DNA of 8,951 nt from Bacteroidota bacterium (GCA_022601215.1 JAHZIZ010000019.1:1-8951), one strand, 5' to 3'. Shown: positions 1 to 7,065, numbered from the stretch's first letter. The notes: generated from the letters alone by a model not told the origin. A program made the numbers and translations.

Positions 1-2
1 CT

Positions 3-1244
3 GAAGAAGAGTTTGTGGGCTACGATGCACTTACTGCAGAAGTACGCCTTACCAAATACCGTAAAGTAGAAAGTAAGAAAGATGGTGAACTATATCAGTT
101 AGTATTTAACCTCACTCCCTTCTATCCAGAAGGAGGTGGACAAGTTGGGGATAAGGGATATTTGGAAGCTCCTAATGGTGAAGTAGTTTATATAGTTGAT
201 ACTAAGAAAGAGAATAATCTCATTGTACATTTCGCTAAAAATTTACCACGCCACCCAGAAGATGCTTTTACTGCAGTAGTCGATAAAAAGCAGCGAGGCA
301 GAACTTCTTCCAATCACTCGGCAACGCACTTATTACACCAGGCCCTTCGAAACATTCTTGGTGAGCATGTGGCTCAAAAGGGATCAATGGTACACAGTAG
401 AAGTCTACGTTTCGATTTTTCACATTTCAGTAAGGTGACAGATGAAGAGTTGCGCCAAGTTGAAGATTTTGTAAACGCTCGTATTAGGGAAGGAATCGAC
501 CTAGAAGAACGAAGAGGGATCCCTTATAACCAAGCCATCGAGGAGGGTGCTATTGCCTTGTTTGGTGAAAAGTATGGTGATGCAGTAAGAGCAATTAAGT
601 TTGGGAAATCGATGGAGCTTTGTGGGGGGACTCATGTTGGCTGCACTCAAGATATTTGGCATTTTATCATTACGGCTGAAAGTTCGGTAGCTAGTGGTAT
701 TCGTCGTATTGAAGCGATCACAGGAGATGCGGCAAAGAAATACTTTATGGAACGTAGCGATGCCTTCAGTGAGGTGCAAAGGACGTTAAATAATGCCAAG
801 AATCCTGTAGCGGTAATTCATAAATTACAAGACGAAAATTCGGCCTTGCAAAAGCAAATTGCCGACTTATTAAAAGACAAGGCAAAAAATATCAAAGGAG
901 AGCTTAAAGACGAAATCACAGTGATTAATGGAGTAAACTTTTTAAGCAAGCAAATAGATTTAGACGCAGGTAGTCTTAAAGATTTAGTGCATGAGCTTGG
1001 GGGTGAAGTTGATAATTTATTTGTCCTTATTGGTTCTAATAATGAAGGAAAAGCAATGCTTACCTGTTATATCTCTAAAGAGTTAGTGGCAACCAAAGAC
1101 TTGCATGCAGGAACCATTGTTCGTGAACTTGGGAAGCACATCCAAGGAGGTGGAGGTGGCCAGCCGTTTTTTGCTACTGCTGGAGGTAAAAACCCAGACG
1201 GTATTACTTCAGCCTTAGCAGCTGCACAAGAATATTTGAACTAA
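3..1244 (+). CDS. alaS: Alanyl-tRNA synthetase, C-terminal half (5' end outside the window)
   Basis: Cytoplasmic enzyme that charges tRNA-Ala and hydrolyses mischarged Ser/Gly-tRNA-Ala. The frame is open from base 3, so the GTG at 15 is internal and the catalytic N-terminal half lies to the left. Visible are about 413 residues of a protein normally near 870. In order they are: the beta-barrel linker ([11 protein letters not shown]), the editing domain with the zinc ligands HSATH (His codons at 315 and 327) and CGGTH (Cys codon at 621, His codon at 633), the [11 protein letters not shown] block, a coiled-coil stretch ([18 protein letters not shown]), and the C-terminal DHHA1 domain with a Gly-rich run ending [14 protein letters not shown]. 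All editing-site ligands are present and there is no frameshift, so the gene looks intact. Its promoter is outside the window. The next gene follows after 48 bases without a convincing terminator, so read-through into it is likely. Confidence 0.97.
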   Translation, partial: EEEFVGYDALTAEVRLTKYRKVESKKDGELYQLVFNLTPFYPEGGGQVGDKGYLEAPNGEVVYIVDTKKENNLIVHFAKNLPRHPEDAFTAVVDKKQRGRTSSNHSATHLLHQALRNILGEHVAQKGSMVHSRSLRFDFSHFSKVTDEELRQVEDFVNARIREGIDLEERRGIPYNQAIEEGAIALFGEKYGDAVRAIKFGKSMELCGGTHVGCTQDIWHFIITAESSVASGIRRIEAITGDAAKKYFMERSDAFSEVQRTLNNAKNPVAVIHKLQDENSALQKQIADLLKDKAKNIKGELKDEITVINGVNFLSKQIDLDAGSLKDLVHELGGEVDNLFVLIGSNNEGKAMLTCYISKELVATKDLHAGTIVRELGKHIQGGGGGQPFFATAGGKNPDGITSALAAAQEYLN

Positions 1245-1292
1245 CAGTACAATAAATGGCATGACTGTTACTGAAAACCGCAAACTGAAATA

Positions 1293-2243
1293 GTGAAACT
1301 ACAAACCAACATATCATTACTACCGGAGCGTGATCAAATTGACTATGAGAGTAAGGTATTGTTGCTTGGTTCATGCTTTTCCGAAAATATAGGAGACAAA
1401 TTAGAGTATTTTAAATTCCAAAATTTACAGAATCCCTTCGGAATTATCTTTAACCCTGTTTCCATAGGAAAGCTAATTGATAGGGCACTGACGAATCGAC
1501 TTTTTTCTGAGGAAGATGTTTTTGAAAGTAAAGGGCTCTACCATTGCTTCGAGGTTCATTCCTTAGTGTCTGCGCCAAAAAAAAGTAACTTGGTTGGTTT
1601 ACTCAACGAGCATCTAGGACAGTTGAGAGAGGCCTTGTTTCAAAGTTCACATATTGTTATTACTCTGGGAACCGGATGGGTATATCGACATAAATCAACA
1701 TCGACAATAGTGGCTAATTGTCATAAGATTTCGCAGTACGAATTTGAAAAGGAATTGTTGTCGGTACCTAAAATTTCAGAAATCATAAAAGAAATAAGTG
1801 CTTCCATACTTAAGGTAAATGCCAAGGCGCATTGTGTGTTTACGGTCTCTCCTGTGCGTCATATAAAAGATGGGTTTGTGGAGAACACTCAAGGGAAAGC
1901 TCATTTATTAGCTGGGTTACATCAAGGAATAGCTACGGCATCAAATAGTGGTTATTTTCCATCCTATGAAATTGTAATGGATGAGTTGAGGGACTATCGA
2001 TTCTATTCAAAAGATATGGTACATCCTAATGAAACTGCCATCGATATAATTTGGGAGCGATTCAATGAGGTTTGGGTGGCTAAAGAAACGGCTGAGCTTC
2101 AGAAAGAAATTGATGGTATTCAAAGAGGATTACAACATCGCCCTTTTCATCCTAATAGTGACGAACATCAAAGATTTCAACTAAAATTACAAGAAAAAAT
2201 TAGAATTCTTCAAAGTAATATGCCGCATATCTCTTTTAAATAA
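1293..2243 (+). CDS. GSCFA-family SGNH-hydrolase-like protein
   Basis: A 316-residue protein of the GSCFA family, common in Bacteroidota and distantly related to SGNH/GDSL hydrolases; substrate unknown. The family signature LLLGSCFSENIG lies at residues 23-34, with Ser27 in the position of the SGNH nucleophile. DMVHPN at residues 241-246 supplies an Asp-x-x-His pair (Asp241, His244) like SGNH block V. GTGWVYRH and FTVSPVRHIKDG are the other conserved blocks. There is no signal peptide or membrane span, so it is probably cytoplasmic. The start is GTG at 1293: an in-frame TGA at 1272-1274 excludes anything much longer, no ATG lies in frame between, and MKLQTN followed by QIDY matches the usual family N-terminus. 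It sits 48 bases after alaS and is probably cotranscribed with it. The family call is firm; the enzymatic activity is inferred. Confidence 0.9.
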   Translation: MKLQTNISLLPERDQIDYESKVLLLGSCFSENIGDKLEYFKFQNLQNPFGIIFNPVSIGKLIDRALTNRLFSEEDVFESKGLYHCFEVHSLVSAPKKSNLVGLLNEHLGQLREALFQSSHIVITLGTGWVYRHKSTSTIVANCHKISQYEFEKELLSVPKISEIIKEISASILKVNAKAHCVFTVSPVRHIKDGFVENTQGKAHLLAGLHQGIATASNSGYFPSYEIVMDELRDYRFYSKDMVHPNETAIDIIWERFNEVWVAKETAELQKEIDGIQRGLQHRPFHPNSDEHQRFQLKLQEKIRILQSNMPHISFK

Positions 2244-2257
2244 TTTCACTTTTCCGC

Positions 2258-2289
2258 TAGGAAGATATTCCTATTCGCTTTTTTCTTCT
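2258..2289 (+). terminator. Weak candidate terminator after the GSCFA gene
   Basis: A 6-bp stem TAGGAA/TTCCTA (2258-2263 and 2268-2273) with a GATA loop is followed five bases later by a T-run at 2279-2284 and a pyrimidine-rich tail. The stem is short and AT-rich and the T-run is displaced, so this is only a plausible end for the alaS-GSCFA transcript. Confidence 0.35.
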
Positions 2290-2306
2290 TCTTACCTATT
2301 TACACT

Positions 2307-2324
2307 ATACGACAACTGCCCTAT
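2307..2324 (+). promoter_or_regulatory. Dyad operator, copy A, upstream of the lipoprotein gene
   Basis: The sequence ATACGACAACTGCCCTAT is an imperfect 18-bp dyad in which 6 of 9 positions pair. It matches copy B (3057-3074) at 16 of 18 positions and copy C (7048-7065) at 13 of 18. The centre lies about 42 bases before the start point implied by the -7 element at 2347-2354, a position typical of an activator site that overlaps or replaces the -35 region. The LuxR-type response regulator encoded at 7346-7996 is the obvious candidate binder, but that is inference. Confidence 0.6.
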
Positions 2325-2354
2325 TGAATTAAGAATGTGTGTGTTGCATTTTTG
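2324..2354 (+). promoter_or_regulatory. Predicted Bacteroidota-type promoter of the lipoprotein gene
   Basis: A TTG at 2324-2326 is followed after 20 bases by CATTTTTG at 2347-2354, one mismatch from the Bacteroidota -7 consensus TAnnTTTG. The spacing fits the known -33/-7 arrangement. Transcription would begin near 2358, giving a leader of about 27 bases before the ATG at 2385. The promoter of the propeller gene (3074-3104) has the same elements at the same spacing, which strengthens both calls. No Shine-Dalgarno sequence is visible; the leader is A-rich, as usual in this phylum. Confidence 0.6.
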
Positions 2355-2384
2355 TACCTGTAATAACACAAAACTCAACTAATT

Positions 2385-2933
2385 ATGAAAACTATTAAAA
2401 AACTAACATTTTTATTCTTTATGGCTTTGGCAATAACTGCTTGTAGCAAAGATGATGATAACAACGGAGACGCAGATGGCGGAGGTCAAGGTGGTGCTGG
2501 AGACGAATACTTTAGAGCCTCTGTAGATGGTAATGCGTTCGCCGCCGATACTGACTTAGCGACGCTTATTGGGGGATCTCTAGTTACTAATAATGGGATG
2601 ACGGTGTTAAGTGCTCAGGGAAGTACCAATAGTGGTGACTTCATTAATTTTAACATTTTAAACTTTAATGGACCAGGAACGTACGTTACTGCAGATGATC
2701 TTACAAATCCAAATGGAATGATGTATGGAGAACTTCAAGGGCAAACGGTAAATGGCTGGGTTTCCAACGGTATCATCGCTATTTCTGGAGCTATTCGACC
2801 AGGGGAGATAACAGTTACTGCACAAGATGATAATGGCGCTGAAGGTACGTTCTCTTTTGAAGGGTATAATGGTACAGATGAAACCGTAAAAACCATTACG
2901 AATGGTGAATTCAAAGTAGTCTTTGACAACTAA
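2385..2933 (+). CDS. Secreted, probably surface-exposed lipoprotein (DUF6252-like)
   Basis: A 182-residue lipoprotein. The signal peptide has basic residues at 2-6, a hydrophobic core at 7-17, and a lipobox ending ITAC with Cys20 as the lipidated residue. Directly after the Cys comes SKDDDNNGD, an acidic stretch like the lipoprotein export signal that sends Bacteroidota lipoproteins to the outer leaflet of the outer membrane. A Gly-rich linker (about residues 33-41) leads into a roughly 140-residue beta-rich domain beginning EYFRASVDGNAF and ending near TFSFEGYNGTDETVKTITNGEFKV. This layout resembles the DUF6252 group of flavobacterial lipoproteins, but that assignment is from memory of the pattern. 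No catalytic motif is visible and the function is unknown. The gene is flanked by its own promoter and a candidate terminator, so it is probably monocistronic, and it carries the operator dyad shared with the propeller and regulator genes. Confidence 0.88.
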   Translation: MKTIKKLTFLFFMALAITACSKDDDNNGDADGGGQGGAGDEYFRASVDGNAFAADTDLATLIGGSLVTNNGMTVLSAQGSTNSGDFINFNILNFNGPGTYVTADDLTNPNGMMYGELQGQTVNGWVSNGIIAISGAIRPGEITVTAQDDNGAEGTFSFEGYNGTDETVKTITNGEFKVVFDN

Positions 2934-2953
2934 ATAGTATACGCACATTACAG

Positions 2954-2975
2954 AATCTCAAGTGTTGAGGTTTTT
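2954..2975 (+). terminator. Rho-independent terminator after the lipoprotein gene
   Basis: AATCTCAA (2954-2961) pairs with TTGAGGTT (2965-2972) around a GTG loop, giving an 8-bp stem with one G-T pair, and the stem runs directly into TTTTT at 2971-2975. It starts 20 bases past the stop codon. The stem is AT-rich, so efficiency may be modest. Confidence 0.55.
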
Positions 2976-3056
2976 ACGTGGACCGGGATCGAAACTTATG
3001 TTTTGTTTCCGGTTTTGTGTGTATACATGGTTCATTTTCATGAAGTTGAGAGGAAG

Positions 3057-3074
3057 ATACGTCAATTGCCCTAT
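3057..3074 (+). promoter_or_regulatory. Dyad operator, copy B, upstream of the propeller gene
   Basis: ATACGTCAATTGCCCTAT is an 18-bp dyad with 7 of 9 positions paired and a CAATTG core. It matches copy A at 16 of 18 positions and copy C at 14 of 18, and lies 22 bases before its -7 element exactly as in the other copies. The left half, with one flanking base, is repeated in inverted form downstream (see 3102-3111). Confidence 0.62.
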
Positions 3075-3104
3075 TGAGTTGAAGCCATGTGTTTCGCATT
3101 TTTG
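3074..3104 (+). promoter_or_regulatory. Predicted Bacteroidota-type promoter of the propeller gene
   Basis: TTG at 3074-3076 and CATTTTTG at 3097-3104 are separated by 20 bases, identical in elements and spacing to the lipoprotein promoter. Transcription would start near 3108, about 22 bases before the ATG at 3130. Including the dyad, 49 aligned bases (2306-2354 against 3056-3104) match at 37 positions without a gap, in noncoding DNA. Confidence 0.6.
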
Positions 3105-3111
3105 ACGTATC
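3102..3111 (+). promoter_or_regulatory. Extra operator half-site over the propeller start point
   Basis: TTGACGTATC is the exact reverse complement of GATACGTCAA at 3056-3065 and fits the right half of the dyad (TTGnCnTAT). It overlaps the end of the -7 element and the expected transcription start. A regulator bound here could block the promoter or cooperate with the upstream site. The copy upstream of the lipoprotein lacks it. Confidence 0.4.
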
Positions 3112-3129
3112 AAATTAAACATACCCATT

Positions 3130-4989
3130 ATGAAAACTAATAACGTAAAACACACACTATGGAGTATCATGCTTTTAATAAGCATGACAACTTGGGCCCA
3201 GAGGGCGGAGACACCAGACTACCAATATGACATTGGAGGGAAAATTCATGACATGGTTATTACCGATGGTGGAACTGTAGTAATCGCTTCTAACGATGGT
3301 TTAGTAGGTATTAAGCCAGGGACTAATGATCTCTTGTTTAAGTTTACTAATTACGGACGAGTAAAACCGGAAGAGCTAACTATCGTTCCTAATTCACCTT
3401 ATCTTATGGTAGGACAGACAGGCTTTGGCGCCATGTCCACCAAGAGAGCGGTCATCGATTATATGTCTGGCAAAACATTATTTAGTACTGAAGAGAATGG
3501 ATGGAAACAAGTAGGGGGTTGTCATGTAATTATGCCGGAGAACAAACTTGTAGTTTCGGGACAGCGTCGTTCCTCCGAGAAGTATGTGCAGGCATTGGCT
3601 ATTTATGACCTTGACACAGGGGACCAAATTAACCTGCTGAAGTTTAAAGGAACCGAAACCGTGATGGGAAAACCGTTGCTTTTAAACAAAGAAGTGATTG
3701 TGCCTACAACTAAAGGACTGATAAAAATGGATCTTAGTACAGGGAATACTATCTGGAAAAGCGAACTTAAGAACGTGGGTTGGATGGCAACAGGTGCTCA
3801 AAGTAAGGAGCTGTATGGGTTTACAACCAACAATGGGAAAAGCTCGAAAATTTATAAAATTGACATTGCAACAGGAAACTTGTTATGGGAGGATCCACAA
3901 AAAGTAAGGGGTAAAGTGGTGAACTTTGAAATCACAGACGAAGGACTCGCAGTTGTTAGTGATGTTGATAATAGTGGCAAATCGAAGTTGATGAAGTTAG
4001 CCGCTGGAGGATCCGAATCTAAGATCGCTTTTTTAAGCAAAACCAATGGAGAAGATTTATGGGAAAAGGCGCCGAAAACTAAAGGTTATGTACAGCATTT
4101 TTACATCATGGATGATGGTATTTTATTCGGAATTCAATCCGGAGGGATTAATAAAATTTCCTTTGATGGAAAAACACTCTTCAAGAAACCCTTAAAAACT
4201 GGAGAAAATATCTTAACCATGGCAGAGACTCCGCAAGGTTTAATATACATAACCAGTGAAGACGCTAATATTGTCAACTTAAATACCGGTGATCAAGTTT
4301 GGAAGAAACCACTGAAATACAAAAGAGCTGATGCTATTAGTTCGACCTATGATAGTGCAAATGGACGTTATTTAATAAGCGCCGATGATGAGTTATTTGC
4401 TATCGATGAACATACGGGTGATGTAACTACCTTGGCCGAATCTAAATTTGATGGAAAGGAAGACCCAACAGGGGTAGAAGTTAGAGATGGCGGCATATTA
4501 CTTACTAGTGATCAAAATATGATGATGCTTAACTGGGATGGGAATCCGGATTGGCATGAGTATCACAGAGCACCAGGTAAAAGTGCTTTTGGAGCGATTC
4601 TGGCTGGAGCCATGGCGGTAGCCTCTGCCGCTGCCAGTGCTTCTGCCAGCATGGAGGCCAACAGAAATCGAAACGTACTAGGACAGTACACCTATAGAGG
4701 AGCTCGCTATAAGAATATGGCCAATGACCTCGCGGGGGTTTCTGGTGCGTCTGTTGCGGAAATGCTCAAACGATTTAATGCGACTTCCGCAACAGAGAAC
4801 GCTCAATTTGTATTGACCAAATTAGATGAAGGGGTGGGGTTAGTAAAGCTTAATAAAGATACAGGTGAAAAAGAGAAAGAGATTATTCTAAGAGATAAGA
4901 AACCGGTATACCAGGTAGATGATTGGGCTGGAATTTTGTATTACCAGGCAAATGATAAAACAATTTATGCCTATGATTTGAACAAATAG
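3130..4989 (+). CDS. Secreted PQQ-type beta-propeller protein with an Ala-rich insertion
   Basis: A 619-residue exported protein. The signal peptide covers residues 1-23, with a hydrophobic core near 10-21 and a likely cut before Gln24 (TTWA/Q). The body is built of about ten repeats of the quinoprotein-like propeller type, each with a turn such as TGNTIW (near 204), TGNLLW (near 248), NGEDLW (near 306) and TGDQVW (near 386), plus degenerate versions such as SGKTLF, DGKTLF and TGDVTT. Residues that would ligate PQQ are not evident, so a structural or binding role is likelier than dehydrogenase activity. Near residues 487-509 a Gly/Ala/Ser-rich, membrane-like segment (FGAILAGAMAVASAAASASA) interrupts the repeats, followed by a basic NRNRN stretch and a helical region before the last blade (TGEKEKE, near 578). 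No lipobox and no type IX secretion C-terminal domain is seen. It has its own promoter, shares the operator dyad with two neighbours, and ends at a strong terminator. The fold is confident; the function is unknown. Confidence 0.87.
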   Translation: MKTNNVKHTLWSIMLLISMTTWAQRAETPDYQYDIGGKIHDMVITDGGTVVIASNDGLVGIKPGTNDLLFKFTNYGRVKPEELTIVPNSPYLMVGQTGFGAMSTKRAVIDYMSGKTLFSTEENGWKQVGGCHVIMPENKLVVSGQRRSSEKYVQALAIYDLDTGDQINLLKFKGTETVMGKPLLLNKEVIVPTTKGLIKMDLSTGNTIWKSELKNVGWMATGAQSKELYGFTTNNGKSSKIYKIDIATGNLLWEDPQKVRGKVVNFEITDEGLAVVSDVDNSGKSKLMKLAAGGSESKIAFLSKTNGEDLWEKAPKTKGYVQHFYIMDDGILFGIQSGGINKISFDGKTLFKKPLKTGENILTMAETPQGLIYITSEDANIVNLNTGDQVWKKPLKYKRADAISSTYDSANGRYLISADDELFAIDEHTGDVTTLAESKFDGKEDPTGVEVRDGGILLTSDQNMMMLNWDGNPDWHEYHRAPGKSAFGAILAGAMAVASAAASASASMEANRNRNVLGQYTYRGARYKNMANDLAGVSGASVAEMLKRFNATSATENAQFVLTKLDEGVGLVKLNKDTGEKEKEIILRDKKPVYQVDDWAGILYYQANDKTIYAYDLNK

Positions 4990-5005
4990 AGTAAAGCAAT
5001 GGATA

Positions 5006-5028
5006 TAAACGAGAGAGGAGCTCGTTTA
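5006..5028 (+). repeat. Inverted repeat (stem-loop) after the propeller gene
   Basis: TAAACGAG and CTCGTTTA form a perfect 8-bp stem around a 7-base AGAGGAG loop, 17 bases past the stop codon. No T-run follows it; the true terminator starts 8 bases later. It may protect the mRNA 3' end or be a second, upstream part of the termination region. Confidence 0.5.
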
Positions 5029-5035
5029 CATCTCT

Positions 5036-5072
5036 AAACCCCATCTTTAGGGTGGGGTTTTCTTTTATTTTA
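5036..5072 (+). terminator. Strong rho-independent terminator of the propeller gene
   Basis: AAACCCCA (5036-5043) pairs with TGGGGTTT (5053-5060) around a 9-base loop, and the stem runs into a T-rich tract extending to about 5071. It separates the propeller gene from the histidine kinase gene, so the kinase needs its own promoter within the 30 or so bases before 5102, where no convincing one was found. Confidence 0.85.
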
Positions 5073-5101
5073 GTACCTTAGAAGTAACTAACCACTTTAA
5101 A

Positions 5102-7051
5102 ATGAAATACTTTCTTTTATTGCTTGCCCTTGTTGTAAGTGATGTTATTGTTTCTCAAAATTCTCAGCAGGAAATAGATAGTCTTATGTTGGTGGCATCG
5201 ACTGCTAACGATTCGGTCCGATTTCGAATTCAGAATAAGGCTTCTTTTTTTTACATCTTCAATGAGCCAGAAAAGGCAAAGAGACTGTTGGATTCTTCCC
5301 TTTCTGACCCCATTATTGATTCACATCCTTTTTCGAAAGCTGAATTGACCAACACCTTTGGTATTTACTATGCGGTTACCGGACAATCGGATTCTGCAAA
5401 AATAAATTATGAGAATGCCTTAGCAATTTCGAGGAATCATTCTTTTGATCGTATCACGAGAATGATAATCAATAACCTTGGTATGAGCCATTGGAATAAT
5501 GGGAATTTTCAGGAGGCATTAGAGTATTTCTTTCAGGCCTTAGAGATGGCCAAAAAAACTGCAGTAGACGATAAAGGGTTTGGTGTTTATTATAACAATA
5601 TAGGTCTGATTTATCAGGAGATGTATCAATGGGATAAGGCCATTGAGTATCATGATAAGTCCTTAACGATACGTGAAAAGCATCAGCTTTTAAACGAGAT
5701 TCCGGCTTCTCAGAATAATCTAGCTATTTGTTATAAGGAATTAGGGTTATACGAAAAAGCCGAAGAATTGGCTCTTGAATCATTGGCCAATGCCAGGGAG
5801 GCTAAAACTTTTCAATATGAAGTCAACGCACTTTCTACTTTGGGAAACACCTATGTCCTTTTAAAAAAATATCCCGAAGCCATTAAAAGTCATCAGCTAG
5901 CCTTGGAAAGAAGAGCATTTTTAGGGATTGATGAAAATGATGGTCTGGGGTCCATGATAGGCATCATTGAAAGTTATAATCGCCTTGGACAACCAAAACT
6001 CGCAAAACCCTATTTTGAAAGGGGGCAAGAATTAATTTTGGAGTATCCTGAACTGAATTATGACGGAAATTTTAATATGGTGGCCGCTGAAATGTTTTTT
6101 AGACTGAATCAACCAAATAAGGGCAGCTACCAAATAAGTAAATCATTTGCTGCGCGAGACAGCCTTTTTTCTTCTGAAAATGCTACTGCTCTGGCAAATT
6201 TGGAAACCAAATTCAAGGTGGCTGAAAATGAAAGAGATTTAGCTAAAACTCGGGCCAATTTAGCCGAAACTGAATTGAAAGTAAAGAATCGGAATAATAT
6301 CATTACAGGAAGTTTGGGGTTAGCCGTGATTTTAGGATTGATTGGATTTTTGTTTTACAATCAACAAAAACTTAGAAACCAACAACTTCAAAAAGAAGGT
6401 GAGCTTAAAGCGGCTTTGGCTCGCATAGAAACGCAAAACAAACTACAAGAACAACGGCTTCGGATTTCTCGAGATTTACACGATAATATTGGATCCCAAC
6501 TCACTTTTGTAACTTCTTCAGTAGATAATTTAAAATTCGGATTAAAAGAAGCCGATGAGAAAGTAACCAGTAAATTAAGTAAGATTAGTGAATTTACTAC
6601 GCAAACAATTTATGAGCTTCGGGATACAATCTGGGCGATGAATAAAACTGAAATTACCTTTGAGGATCTCCAAACTCGTATTGCTAATTTTATAGATCAA
6701 GCTGGAGCTGCTGCGGAAGGCGTCGACTTTAATTTTGAGGTGTCGAAGTTGGTTAAGGTCGATCATATTTTTAGTTCCGTAGAAGGGATGAATATATATC
6801 GCATCATTCAAGAAGCAGTCAATAATGCTTTGAAATATGCCAAGCCCAGTACTATTTTGGTTAGAATTATGTCATCAGATGAAGGTTATAAAGTGGAGAT
6901 AATAGACAATGGAAGTGGTTTTGATATCACAACAATAGAGAAAGGGAATGGTATTCATAATATGACTAAAAGAGCCAAAGATATTGGAGGTTCGGTGTCA
7001 ATAAATTCGAAGCCAGGTGTGGGTACCCAGATTACATTATCAATGAAATAA
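5102..7051 (+). CDS. TPR sensor histidine kinase (HisKA_3 / NarL-partner type)
   Basis: A 649-residue membrane kinase that should phosphorylate the response regulator encoded downstream. An N-terminal signal peptide (residues 1-18, cut near VIVS/QN) is followed by a sensor region of tetratricopeptide repeats; clear units begin near residues 124, 165, 205 and 245, with more degenerate ones on either side. A short coiled coil (about 366-396) leads to one membrane span at 400-419 and a second coiled coil. The kinase core has RISRDLHDNIG with phospho-acceptor His460, then a HATPase domain with the N box at Asn574-Asn575, DNGSGFD from 602 and GNGIHNM from 615. All catalytic motifs look intact. With a cleaved signal and one later span, the TPRs should face the periplasm and the kinase the cytoplasm. 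The ATG at 5102 gives a complete signal peptide. The stop codon lies inside the perfect palindrome at 7048-7065. The signal sensed is unknown. Confidence 0.93.
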   Translation: MKYFLLLLALVVSDVIVSQNSQQEIDSLMLVASTANDSVRFRIQNKASFFYIFNEPEKAKRLLDSSLSDPIIDSHPFSKAELTNTFGIYYAVTGQSDSAKINYENALAISRNHSFDRITRMIINNLGMSHWNNGNFQEALEYFFQALEMAKKTAVDDKGFGVYYNNIGLIYQEMYQWDKAIEYHDKSLTIREKHQLLNEIPASQNNLAICYKELGLYEKAEELALESLANAREAKTFQYEVNALSTLGNTYVLLKKYPEAIKSHQLALERRAFLGIDENDGLGSMIGIIESYNRLGQPKLAKPYFERGQELILEYPELNYDGNFNMVAAEMFFRLNQPNKGSYQISKSFAARDSLFSSENATALANLETKFKVAENERDLAKTRANLAETELKVKNRNNIITGSLGLAVILGLIGFLFYNQQKLRNQQLQKEGELKAALARIETQNKLQEQRLRISRDLHDNIGSQLTFVTSSVDNLKFGLKEADEKVTSKLSKISEFTTQTIYELRDTIWAMNKTEITFEDLQTRIANFIDQAGAAAEGVDFNFEVSKLVKVDHIFSSVEGMNIYRIIQEAVNNALKYAKPSTILVRIMSSDEGYKVEIIDNGSGFDITTIEKGNGIHNMTKRAKDIGGSVSINSKPGVGTQITLSMK

Positions 7052-7065
7052 GGCAATTGCCTTAT
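7048..7065 (+). promoter_or_regulatory. Dyad operator, copy C: perfect palindrome at the kinase stop codon
   Basis: ATAAGGCAATTGCCTTAT is a perfect 18-bp palindrome that includes the kinase stop codon (7049-7051). It fits the dyad pattern found upstream of the lipoprotein and propeller genes and has the same 22-base distance to a -7-like element. It could also fold in RNA as a 7-bp stem with an AATT loop, but no T-run follows, so a terminator role is unlikely. Best read as an operator for an internal promoter driving the membrane protein and regulator genes. Confidence 0.55.

Noticed and set aside
1242..1270. Inverted repeat TAACAGT / ACTGTTA after alaS
   Set aside because: The 7-bp arms enclose a 15-base loop and no T-run follows, so it is not supported as a terminator; it may be chance.
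2981..3014. Imperfect hairpin with GAAAC/GTTTC arms between the lipoprotein and propeller genes
   Set aside because: It has a large bulge and a 9-base AT-rich loop, lies between a terminator and the next promoter, and resembles no known RNA element.
2937..3026. Near-perfect inverted repeat GTATACGCACA / TGTGTGTATAC around the lipoprotein terminator
   Set aside because: The arms match at 10 of 11 positions but consist of simple alternating sequence about 68 bases apart, and there is no target duplication or gene suggesting a mobile element.
2958..3185. 75-codon minus-strand reading frame across the intergenic region before the propeller gene
   Set aside because: It covers the terminator, operator and promoter and overlaps the propeller signal peptide; no protein-like features are seen.
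5061..5101. Possible promoter for the histidine kinase (TATTTTAG at 5066-5073 or TACCTTAG at 5074-5081)
   Set aside because: Each is one mismatch from TAnnTTTG, but neither has a TTG at the right upstream distance, and the region is the T-rich tail of a terminator where such matches arise easily. The operator dyad is absent here.
4990..5101. Possible riboswitch or small RNA in the gap before the kinase gene
   Set aside because: The two stem-loops are explained by the transcript end of the propeller gene, and no known aptamer pattern was recognised.
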